Of a DNA stretch of 50,293 bases, positions 1 through 6,770 are shown in pieces. Every line of letters starts with the position of its first letter. The stretch's first letter is position 1. The translations under genes and the position numbers were made by a program. A model generated the notes under the pieces. That model did not search any database and was not told where the DNA came from. It worked only from the letters and a program-made list of their open reading frames with translations. Origin of the DNA: DYFC01 sp041658585 (lineage in GTDB: Bacteria > Nitrospirota > Thermodesulfovibrionia > Thermodesulfovibrionales > SM23-35); NCBI GenBank assembly GCA_041658585.1, contig JBAZZX010000018.1, positions 1-50,293 of the forward strand. The letters are read 5' to 3'.

Positions 1-99
1 TTGAAACAAAAAATGGTCTCGCACATGAGAAAGCTTCAGAAACTGCCCGGAAGGATTAGAAAATACTTTGAACACCCGAAAATCAAATATGCAGCGTAA
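1..99 (+). pseudogene. 3' end of an ORF cut by the window edge, possibly a transposase
   Basis: Frame 1 is open from the first base to a TAA at 97-99 and gives about 32 residues rich in Lys, Arg and His, ending HPKIKYAA. Its start lies outside the window. The basic tail and its position beside a truncated PilZ gene suggest the C-terminus of a transposase. I cannot name the family from so short a piece, and chance openness over 99 bases is possible. Confidence 0.35.
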
Positions 100-107
100 C
101 TTACATA

Positions 108-248
108 TTAAATTGCCGGGTTAATAATATAAAGACCGCCTTCACAGATATCCATACTCGAACACATGTTGGTGCCGTCTATCAGGACATCTTCTCTGAA
201 AGAAAACCTCTCATATTTCCTCTGTTCTTTTATGTCCTGGTTGTCCAT
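108..248 (-). pseudogene. Truncated PilZ-domain protein, N-terminal part only
   Basis: The 46-codon frame starts at the ATG complementary to 246-248. It encodes a charged start with a RKYERF segment, matching the PilZ RxxxR motif, followed about 25 residues later by DICEGG, which resembles the (D/N)xSxxG motif. PilZ domains bind c-di-GMP and normally run about 100 residues, so more than half is missing. The frame ends soon after LYI, where homology to PilZ would be lost, next to the possible transposase tail. I infer that an insertion cut the gene. The 142 bases between this fragment and the next gene hold only short AGCTTAG direct repeats near 256-287. Confidence 0.5.
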
Positions 249-390
249 TGAAGATGCTTAGCTTAGAGCTTAGCTTAGGGTCAGGTCTTGTTTCTTGTAT
301 TCCGATTGTCACATCAATTTCCCCTCTACTCAAACTCACTGACTCCCACTATCCATAGTATTCTTAGATGACTGATTAACGAGATACAGT

Positions 391-933
391 TTACACATCC
401 TTTTCTCTCCCGAAACCAATCTTGCTCTTCCTGGGTACGGCAGGCGACATGAGCTGCCGAATGGCGTCGAAGACTACCTTGAATTGAGCGTCGTATTTCT
501 TTTCCATGTCGGCGAGTTTTCGCGCGAGGTCTTTATTGGTTGCGAGCAACTGCCTAAGCCGAATAAAAGTTCTAACAACATAAACGCTCATTGCTACTGC
601 TTGTTTGCTGTTTAGAACAGTCGCTGCCATTATAGCACCGTGTTCAGTGAAAACCCACGGTAAGAATCGAGGATCACGGTGCTTCTGAGGACCGGTCGCA
701 AATTGCGACCGGTTCGATTCGTTGTTCAGCGCCTTCAGGCTTTCCCATTCTTCAGAGGTTAACTGAAATGCGAAATCAGCCGGAAATCTATCTGAATTGC
801 GCTTTACCTGTTCGTTCAGCCGCTTTGTAGTGACCCCATAGATCTCTGCAAGGTCGGCATCTAACATCACCTTTTCGTCTCGAATCAGCAGAATCTTCTT
901 CTCAATCATCTCAACTGGAATAAGCGCCTTCAT
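391..933 (-). CDS. ORF6N domain DNA-binding protein
   Basis: This 180-residue protein has an N-terminal ORF6N domain at about residues 8-95: an LIRDEKVMLDADLAEIYGV segment, then KRLNEQVKRN and a FPADFAFQLT stretch, and FTEHGAI near residue 96. ORF6N is a phage- and plasmid-associated DNA-binding module related to KilA-N and BRO proteins. A charged helical region follows at about 125-165. Its ATG overlaps the TGA of the upstream truncated MazF-like gene in an ATGA arrangement, so the two are probably translationally coupled. The family is common on mobile DNA; its role here is unknown. It could act as a repressor or simply be phage debris. Confidence 0.8.
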   Translation of the reverse strand: MKALIPVEMIEKKILLIRDEKVMLDADLAEIYGVTTKRLNEQVKRNSDRFPADFAFQLTSEEWESLKALNNESNRSQFATGPQKHRDPRFLPWVFTEHGAIMAATVLNSKQAVAMSVYVVRTFIRLRQLLATNKDLARKLADMEKKYDAQFKVVFDAIRQLMSPAVPRKSKIGFGREKDV

Positions 934-1124
934 TCTAACTCCAAACTTGAGGTGCCAAATAACAATCTGTCGATCCGGCTCGTTACTGCCATTATAATAA
1001 TGTCCTGCGAATTTGTATTGTATTGTGAGGAATTAATTATTACTGCAGGACGTTTTTTTACAGTGGTTTGATCGCTGAAGGGGAAAGGGACAAGAACGAT
1101 ATCTCCTCTTTTATAAGCTGTCAT
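930..1124 (-). pseudogene. Truncated MazF/PemK-like toxin
   Basis: The product of about 64 residues begins MTAYKRGDIVLVPFPFSD and continues with KKRPAVIINS, both hallmarks of the MazF/PemK endoribonuclease fold. MazF proteins are usually about 105-120 residues. Here homology stops after TSRIDRLLFG and the frame ends in an unrelated SSLELE tail, so the C-terminal part of the fold is gone. I chose the ATG at 1124 rather than an upstream start because MTAY.RGD is the usual family start. It overlaps the antitoxin gene by 14 bases. The toxin is probably inactive, unless the short form has kept a regulatory role. Confidence 0.7.
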
Positions 1125-1308
1125 AGACAGCGTCCTCTTCGTTATCCCAGACTTTCTCAAACGATGTCATGGATAACTTCTGAGAGGCCCTCGCGAGGAG
1201 AATTTTTTCTCTTTTTATTTCCAGAAACCGAATGAAGTCAAAAACCTCCTCAAGAAGATTTTCCGGCAGCTTCTCTATCTCGTTCTTGATTAAATCTTTC
1301 ACTGACAT
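1111..1308 (-). CDS. DUF2281-like antitoxin
   Basis: This 65-residue protein starts at the ATG at 1306-1308, preceded by a strong GGAGGAGGT ribosome site. The segment IEKLPENLLEEVFDFIRFLE matches the small DUF2281/antitoxin type that sits upstream of MazF or VapC toxins. The C-terminus is acidic and flexible, as expected for the toxin-binding tail of an antitoxin. It overlaps the start of the truncated MazF-like gene. As the toxin seems broken, the antitoxin may survive as a relic or as an autoregulator. Confidence 0.7.
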   Translation of the reverse strand: MSVKDLIKNEIEKLPENLLEEVFDFIRFLEIKREKILLARASQKLSMTSFEKVWDNEEDAVYDSL

Positions 1309-1345
1309 AATGCACCTCCTCCTCACAATAAATACGCACACTCAA

Positions 1346-2071
1346 TTATACACCTTTTATCTTTGTCTCCACCTGTGTACAGATTCCGTACAGCATCTTT
1401 AATTCCCACTCCGTCAGGCCCGCCCTGCCGATCAGGTGTTTGAGGTTTTTCAGGATTTTCTTTTCAAGGTTTGCGTCTCCTCTCGGGATAAATTCGAGCA
1501 GTTTGAGGGTTGATTCTATTTTACTGTAAAGGGGACCGAGTTCCTTATGTTTAATCAATTCGGGCAACTCGGTCTTGTATGTCTTTTGGCTTAACTCATA
1601 GGCCGCCAGCATGACGCTCTGTGCAAGATTTAGTGAAGGTGTAGCGGGGTCCGAAGGTATTGTTATCAAAAGACCGCATTCGTCTATTTCCTCATTGGTC
1701 AGGCCGTTGCGTTCCCTGCCGAAAAGTATCGCCACCTTATTTTTCTTTGCAGCCGTAACGATTCTTTTCACGCCGTCCCTGAGAAGGACTATCAGTCCCC
1801 TCCTTTTCCCGAACCTGCGGGTAGAGCCGACAATAAGGTTCTTATCCTCAACAGCATCTCTGAAACTTTTATGGACTATTGCATTTTCAAGGACGGTAAC
1901 TCCCTGACAAGCCATTTGTTTGGCCTCGCTGGTGAAGAAGTATCCGGGATTAACCAGCTCAAGATTTGCAAAGCCCATATTCTTCATTGCGCGTGCGGCA
2001 GCGCCGATATTGCCGGTTTCTTTCGGTTCCACAAGTATAAAGGATATATTGTCTTTCCATTCGTTCATCAT
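1346..2071 (-). CDS. trmJ: TrmJ/LasT-type SPOUT RNA methyltransferase
   Basis: This 241-residue protein belongs to the SpoU/TrmH superfamily of knotted methyltransferases. The N-terminal FILVEPKETGNIGAAARAMK is the classic RNA-binding start. GRERNGLTNEEI (about residues 118-129) and IPSDPATPSLNLAQSV (about 138-153) are SPOUT motifs 2 and 3, which form the AdoMet-binding knot. The C-terminal extension, with a GRAGLTEWEL segment, fits TrmJ, which 2'-O-methylates position 32 of tRNA. LasT-like relatives share this layout, so the exact substrate is not certain. An SD-like GGAGG lies about 10 bases before the ATG at 2071. Downstream, 37 bases separate it from the antitoxin gene. Confidence 0.88.
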   Translation of the reverse strand: MMNEWKDNISFILVEPKETGNIGAAARAMKNMGFANLELVNPGYFFTSEAKQMACQGVTVLENAIVHKSFRDAVEDKNLIVGSTRRFGKRRGLIVLLRDGVKRIVTAAKKNKVAILFGRERNGLTNEEIDECGLLITIPSDPATPSLNLAQSVMLAAYELSQKTYKTELPELIKHKELGPLYSKIESTLKLLEFIPRGDANLEKKILKNLKHLIGRAGLTEWELKMLYGICTQVETKIKGV

Positions 2072-2203
2072 ATAATATCAGTCCTCCATAGACAACAAAT
2101 TATAACAGAACGGACAGCGGATACACCAAACCGCACAGACCCTTTTAAACCGGATTATTCGTAGTGAACTCTGTTCCAAAGGTTATGCCTTACTTTATTT
2201 AGA

Positions 2204-2371
2204 GCATAAAATCGGCACGGCAACTGAGGATAGAGTATTTGAGCGGTTTTTTTTGCCGATAGTCAAATACGGTATCTGGAAATAAAGAGGCAAAAGCCTC
2301 GCAGGGAGGAACGACCGAGAATGAGCGAAAATATTCTATCCTCAGTTTAATCGGAAAATTTTGTGAATAAC
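2204..2371. repeat. Palindromic 124-nt repeat, copy A
   Basis: This gene-free stretch (2072-2464) holds the first of three homologous copies; the others are at 3981-4104 and 39156-39279. The arms at 2222-2240 and 2329-2347 form a 19-bp stem with one G-T wobble. Inside are a run of eight T after a GCGG, the segment GCCGATAGTCAAATA, and a small hairpin GAGGC-AAAA-GCCTC at 2287-2300. Flanking sequence (GCATAAAAT to the left, AATCGGAAAATTT to the right) is shared with the third copy. It is either a MITE-like element or a structured RNA. Confidence 0.85.
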
Positions 2372-2464
2372 ACGGGTTCATCCTCGCCACCCACTCCTTG
2401 CAAAAGAGGGGAATTATCGGGTAATCTAACCGTCACTGCCGGATTATTTTAGAAAGGGGCCTTT

Positions 2465-3016
2465 ATGGAAAAATTCTTTCTCGACAAAGACGACGCTGCA
2501 TTAGTAATCATCGACATTCAGGAAAAACTTGCCGCAGTTATGAAAGAGCGGGAAAAGGTTGCGAACAATTGCCTGCATCTTATCGAAATCGCCAAATTAC
2601 TGAATATTCCAATCGTTCTTACAGAGCAATATCCAAAAGGCATTGGGCAGACTGTTGAAGAAATAAGAAAATCACTGCCTGAATACAAGCCCATTGAGAA
2701 GCTCACCTTCAGTTGTTGCGATGAACAGGCATTCCCTGAAGAAATCAGGAAACTCAACAGGAAAACGATTATTATGACCGGCATGGAAACCCATGTCTGC
2801 ATTCTTCAGACATGCATCGGCCTTCTGCGCGACGGCTATAATGTCCATCTTGTAAAGGATGCGGTATGCTCAAGGTCCAAGGAAAACTGGAAGACCGGGG
2901 TCGAATTCATGCGGGACGCCGGAGCTGTAATAACTTGCACGGAAACGGTTCTCTTTCAGTCGTTGAAGATAGCAGGGACGGAAGAGTTTAAGGCGATTTC
3001 AAAGAGGATTAAGTAG
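2465..3016 (+). CDS. Isochorismatase-family cysteine hydrolase
   Basis: This 183-residue protein has the isochorismatase-like alpha/beta fold. The expected catalytic triad is visible as Asp17 in VIIDIQ, Lys79 in PIEKLTF and Cys112 in METHVCI. The cis-peptide region TGMETHV is also conserved. Members hydrolyse amide or vinyl-ether bonds; this short form resembles the YcaC-like or nicotinamidase-related group whose substrates are often unknown. The start has an AAAGGGG ribosome site 5 bases upstream. A DUF2007 gene follows 53 bases later on the same strand. The substrate cannot be read from sequence alone. Confidence 0.88.
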   Translation: MEKFFLDKDDAALVIIDIQEKLAAVMKEREKVANNCLHLIEIAKLLNIPIVLTEQYPKGIGQTVEEIRKSLPEYKPIEKLTFSCCDEQAFPEEIRKLNRKTIIMTGMETHVCILQTCIGLLRDGYNVHLVKDAVCSRSKENWKTGVEFMRDAGAVITCTETVLFQSLKIAGTEEFKAISKRIK

Positions 3017-3069
3017 TGTCAAAAAAATGATGATCTTGACGGAAAAACACTTTGAAAACAGGTAACTGA

Positions 3070-3288
3070 ATGAGTGAAGAATGGGTTGAACTTCTCGTTA
3101 CCTACGATTCCATTGAAGCGGAAATAATTAAAGACCTCCTCGAAAGCGGCGGTATCCCTATTGTGTTGAGATCATCAAAGGTGACTCCGTATCCCGTCAA
3201 TATAGGCAAGATAGGCGAAGTGAAGGTTTACGTAAGAAAAGAAGACAAAGAGACCGCGGAACAGGTGATAGAAGAGATCAAAAAATAA
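3070..3288 (+). CDS. DUF2007 family small protein
   Basis: This 72-residue protein begins with EEWVELLVTYDSIEAEIIKD, then LLESGGIPIVLRS, and ends with VKVYVRKEDKETAEQVIEE. That ferredoxin-like pattern is typical of DUF2007, described as a putative signal-transducing domain that resembles the PII fold. No catalytic residues are evident. It stands 53 bases after the isochorismatase gene and ends 9 bases before the convergent nitroreductase gene, so the two plus-strand genes may be cotranscribed. Its function is unknown. Confidence 0.8.
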   Translation: MSEEWVELLVTYDSIEAEIIKDLLESGGIPIVLRSSKVTPYPVNIGKIGEVKVYVRKEDKETAEQVIEEIKK

Positions 3289-3297
3289 GGCTCTGCA

Positions 3298-3921
3298 TCA
3301 ATCTATCCGTTTGACTTTCATCTCCACCGGTTGTTTCTGAGGGCCGCTGCCGGCTTTTAAAGCATAGCCGACCGGGATCACAGCCATGAACTCTCCCCTC
3401 GGCTCACCCAGAAATTGCAGCACCTCATCTTTGAGTAAGAAAAGAATACCGAGCCAGACCGTTGCGAGTCCGAGCGATGTAGCCGCTAAAAGGAGATTTT
3501 GAACGGCTGCTGCGGAACTCTGGATTTCCATGGTACGGAAGAAATCCTTTGCCATATCTTTTTCGATTTTGAAAAGATGGGAGCCGCGTTCAATCAGTTC
3601 ACCGGTATTTGCAACGGCAATGATGACCGGGGCGCTCATAATGCTTCTCGCAGCCATCCGAAGCAGAGCCGAAGCCGGTTTCGGAAACTCACCTGCCTTT
3701 GAGGTAACAAGATGTGCCAGTTCCTGCTTCTTTTCACCTCTAAGCACGATAAACCGCCACGGCTGCTGGTTATGTGCGGAAGGCGCTTCATTAGCGGCCT
3801 GAAGCAGTATCCTTATATAATCATCGGATACTTCCTGATCGGTGAATGTCCTGATGCTGTGCCGGTTTTTAATGCTCTGCAATGTGTCATTATGGGGAAA
3901 GACAAAATTATCGGATGTCAC
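3298..3921 (-). CDS. Nitroreductase family flavoprotein
   Basis: This 207-residue protein belongs to the FMN-dependent nitroreductase fold. SIKNRHSIRTFTDQEV (about residues 16-31) carries the Arg/Ser phosphate-binding motif. AANEAPSAHNQQPWRFIVL (about 42-60) is the second FMN-binding segment, and LGLATVWLGI lies near the C-terminal part. Such enzymes reduce nitro compounds, quinones or flavins with NAD(P)H; the physiological substrate is not predictable here. The start is a GTG at 3919-3921, chosen because a perfect GGAGGT lies 7 bases upstream. It converges with the DUF2007 gene. Confidence 0.88.
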   Translation of the reverse strand: MTSDNFVFPHNDTLQSIKNRHSIRTFTDQEVSDDYIRILLQAANEAPSAHNQQPWRFIVLRGEKKQELAHLVTSKAGEFPKPASALLRMAARSIMSAPVIIAVANTGELIERGSHLFKIEKDMAKDFFRTMEIQSSAAAVQNLLLAATSLGLATVWLGILFLLKDEVLQFLGEPRGEFMAVIPVGYALKAGSGPQKQPVEMKVKRID

Positions 3922-3980
3922 GGTTCACCTCCTCATGAAAATATATTAACCCGTAAAATACAAATAGACCGGCAATAGGA

Positions 3981-4104
3981 ACTGATGACAGAGTATTTTC
4001 GCGGTTTTTTTTGCCGATAGTCAAATATAGTATGTGAAAATAAAGAGGCAAAAGCCTCGCAGGGAGGAACGACCGAGAATGAGCGAAAATACTCTGTCAT
4101 CAGT
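3981..4104. repeat. Palindromic 124-nt repeat, copy B
   Basis: This is the second copy of the repeat at 2222-2347. Arms 3981-4002 and 4083-4104 form a perfect 22-bp stem. Two stem base pairs differ from copies A and C, and both differences are compensated on the opposite arm (G-C to T-A, and T-A to C-G). The core is the same length as in the other copies. The left flank carries TTAACCCG at 3947-3954, a motif that also borders the elements at 24653 and 39077. Confidence 0.85.
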
Positions 4105-4162
4105 AAAGCACTTCTCCTTATAACCACCTCAACCATACCGGATAAGTCCGGCTGCAAGATTC

Positions 4163-4966
4163 TTACAACTTAATTGATGCCCCCCATTCACGCAGGTTGG
4201 CGATTATGAAATCAACAACCTGTTTATGTTCATCTTTACCGGCTCCATGGATTGAAAAGGGCCGTCCGAAAACCATATGGATGGGTTTACTGCGGTCCAG
4301 GGCGCCTAACTCTTTCAGATATTTACCGTTCTCCCAAAAGTCCGTCTTGATGGCTACAGGCATGACCTGCACACCGGCGGCCCTGGCCAGTTTGATGCCG
4401 AGGGTATTAAATTCTTCCGGTTTGAATTCCGCGGCGCGAGTGCTCTGAGGAAAAATGATTACGGAAGTCCCCCGTGCCAGTAATTCCTTGCCTTTTGTCA
4501 TAACGGTTTGAAAATCTTCCCTGGGATTGTCTCTTTTTACAACAATGGGGTTTCGGGAGCGCATGATAGGGCCGAATAAAGGGTGTTTGTTCAGGCTCTC
4601 TTTAACTACAAAAGTGACCTCCATAAAGGGAGCAATTATGCCGGGGAATACAAAGGTCTCAAGTGTGCTCATATGGTTGCTGATAATAACCAAAGGTTTT
4701 TGGCAGGAACGCAGGTTGTCCAAACCCCTCAGGTGAAAGCGTCCACCGCATCCTTCTATCAATTTAAAAACTCTGTGAGAGGAATCCGCCCAAACATTTT
4801 TATCGTAAAGGCCTTTCATGGCTATAGAACGTGTTCTGATAATCTCGGCTATATAAGTTCCGAAAAGATACCAGCGGGTGTTTAAAAACAAACGGTCCCC
4901 AAGGAAACGGGGATAATCTTCAGGCGTATCATAGGAAGAACCTGTAAAATAAGATAGCATAGTCAT
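4163..4966 (-). CDS. Lysophospholipid (1-acylglycerol-3-phosphate) acyltransferase-like protein
   Basis: This 267-residue protein shows the PlsC/LPLAT pattern. Motif I appears as NHMSTLE near residue 97, with Glu in place of the usual Asp of HX4D. A region ending in NPIVVKRD follows, and IIFPQSTRAAEF (about 172-183) replaces the more common FPEGTRS. MPVAIKTDFW resembles the fourth block. Members transfer acyl groups from acyl-ACP or acyl-CoA to lysophospholipids at the inner membrane. The HX4E and FPQSTR variants place it among divergent LPLAT proteins, so the acyl acceptor may differ from lysophosphatidate. The gene stands alone between two gene-free stretches. Confidence 0.8.
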   Translation of the reverse strand: MTMLSYFTGSSYDTPEDYPRFLGDRLFLNTRWYLFGTYIAEIIRTRSIAMKGLYDKNVWADSSHRVFKLIEGCGGRFHLRGLDNLRSCQKPLVIISNHMSTLETFVFPGIIAPFMEVTFVVKESLNKHPLFGPIMRSRNPIVVKRDNPREDFQTVMTKGKELLARGTSVIIFPQSTRAAEFKPEEFNTLGIKLARAAGVQVMPVAIKTDFWENGKYLKELGALDRSKPIHMVFGRPFSIHGAGKDEHKQVVDFIIANLREWGASIKL

Positions 4967-5010
4967 CGCATCCTTATTAACCTAAACGTTGTAAAACATG
5001 CACTCAAGTT

Positions 5011-5175
5011 GAAAGGCAGATATGATAAAAAAGCCTTTAGGCGACTCCATAATGCACTATTAACACTGTTCGATATGCATTTATCTAAAATATACATCAG
5101 GTTAAAAGTGCCGCCAGGTGAATATGGATTATCTTTTGTCGCGGTCTAAATGGTTTTTTATCATATCTTCCTTTC
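5011..5175. repeat. Imperfect long inverted repeat (possible MITE or element relic)
   Basis: The 376-base gene-free stretch 4967-5342 holds one notable structure. The sequence 5011-5045 recurs inverted at 5138-5175 with few mismatches and a 3-base gap; each arm contains GATATGATAAAAAA. Each arm also contains an ATG after a GA-rich ribosome-like site that opens an 11- to 13-codon frame in opposite directions, which is probably incidental. The 92-base centre is A+T-rich. A short CCCTGC/GCAGGG hairpin lies just past the nuoN stop (about 5307-5324) but lacks a T run. I see no other gene or site here. Confidence 0.6.
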
Positions 5176-5342
5176 ATTTTATACAATTGCAGGAAGTATT
5201 AAGTCTATATACTCTATTTTATTCGAATTGATTATACCATGGAGAGCAGCCATTGGTGGAATCGGTCCCGATTGTGTAGGAATATTTTGACGGAACACCC
5301 CCCTGCCCCTCTTTAAAGCAGGGACTGAATGAGGCGTATTTT

Positions 5343-6770
5343 TTAGAAACCTTTGAGTGCGGCTTTGGCGAATTCTACAAACATGGTCGGGAATACGCCG
5401 ATGAAGAGAACGGCTACCGTTGTTATAGCGAGGGCTATGCCGTTTGAAAAGGATGTAGTAAGCGGGACTTCGACTTTAGGGTCTTTCATGTACATATACA
5501 TTATGATCCTTAGATAGAAGAACGCCGATATTGCGCTGAAGATAACTGCGACGATAATAAGCCATGTATACCCCGCATTGATGGCAGCCATAAAGACATA
5601 TAATTTACCGATAAACCCTGCAGTAGGCGGGATACCGGTAAGAGAGAACATAAATATAAGCATCAACGCCGCAGCCAAAGGATGGGTCTTGGAGAGACCT
5701 TCATAATCACTGATTTCATCACCTTTGATACCTTCGCTTCTGAGCATGATGATAACTGCAAAGGCGCCGATGTTCATAAAGGCATATATGAACAGATAAT
5801 TCATAGTGCTCGAAAGCCCTTCGAGATTGCCCGTAATGATACCGAGGAGGGCATATCCTGCATGTGCGATAGAGGAGTAAGCAAGCATTCTTTTTATATT
5901 TGTCTGCGATAAAGCTACAATATTACCGACTGCCATAGTGAGTATTGCAATCGGGATTAAAACAGCCGCCCAGTCGACTTTGATTGATGCAAAGGCAACC
6001 AGAAAGACCCTGCCTATAACGGCAAAACCCGCCGCCTTCGGACCCACCGACATGAATGCGGTAATCGACGTCGGCGCTCCTTCATAAACATCAGGCGCCC
6101 ACATATGGAACGGGGCAGCCGCTATCTTGAAGCCGAATGCTACGGCAAACATCATAGCAGAGAGCGTAAGTGATAAATTACCTGCAAGTCCCCTCTCCTG
6201 AATAAATGCCGCTATCGCCTTAATATCCGTTGTCCCGGTCAGTCCGTAAATTATTGATATGCCGTAAAGCAGGAACCCTGAAGAAAATGCGCCAAGAAGA
6301 AAATACTTCAAGGCCGCCTCGTTTGATTTCACACTGTGCCTGATGAAACCGGCAAGGACATAGGTGCTTAGCGCCATAAGTTCAAGACCGAGATAGAGGA
6401 CAATCAGGTCGGATGCGGAGGCCATTATCATCATGCCTATCGTGGAAAAGAGGATAAGACTGTAGTACTCACCGTAGTTGACCCGTTCTATAGCGATATA
6501 TTTTATAGATATGAGAATAGTAAGGATGACGTTTATAAAGAAAATTATCTTAAAAAAGGTGCTGTAACCGTCGGAAATATACATTCCGCCAAAGGTAGAG
6601 CCTGCCGAACCGACAAGGCTCAAACCTATCAAAGCTACCCCTGCCAGGCAGATGACGGCAATTGCTTCCTTTTTCTTTACAAGCAGATCGATGAGAAGCA
6701 CAATGAGCGCAAAGGCAGTCATCAGGATTTCGGGCATTACAGGGCCGAGATCGGGAAGGGGGAAATTCAT
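5343..6770 (-). CDS. nuoN: NADH-quinone oxidoreductase subunit N
   Basis: The 475-residue protein is one of three antiporter-like proton-pumping subunits of complex I. It is almost entirely hydrophobic, with about 14 membrane segments. FHMWAPDVYEGAPTSITAFM (about residues 222-241) is the conserved half-channel signature, and the Glu and Lys expected in proton transfer occur in LYLGLELMALSTY and in the QTNIKRMLAYSSIAHAGY block. It is the last gene of the 11-gene operon and overlaps nuoM by 4 bases. Length matches the family. The downstream region has only a weak hairpin, so the transcript end is unclear. Confidence 0.96.
   Translation of the reverse strand: MNFPLPDLGPVMPEILMTAFALIVLLIDLLVKKKEAIAVICLAGVALIGLSLVGSAGSTFGGMYISDGYSTFFKIIFFINVILTILISIKYIAIERVNYGEYYSLILFSTIGMMIMASASDLIVLYLGLELMALSTYVLAGFIRHSVKSNEAALKYFLLGAFSSGFLLYGISIIYGLTGTTDIKAIAAFIQERGLAGNLSLTLSAMMFAVAFGFKIAAAPFHMWAPDVYEGAPTSITAFMSVGPKAAGFAVIGRVFLVAFASIKVDWAAVLIPIAILTMAVGNIVALSQTNIKRMLAYSSIAHAGYALLGIITGNLEGLSSTMNYLFIYAFMNIGAFAVIIMLRSEGIKGDEISDYEGLSKTHPLAAALMLIFMFSLTGIPPTAGFIGKLYVFMAAINAGYTWLIIVAVIFSAISAFFYLRIIMYMYMKDPKVEVPLTTSFSNGIALAITTVAVLFIGVFPTMFVEFAKAALKGF

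Noticed and set aside
2199..2390. Minus-strand frame over repeat copy A with a similar frame at 3933-4157
   Set aside because: The two frames look like conserved proteins (SFSVVPPCEAFASLF) only because both translate the same palindromic repeat; neither has a ribosome site.
5300..5342. Strong terminator after nuoN
   Set aside because: The CCCTGC/GCAGGG hairpin lacks a T run on the nuo strand.
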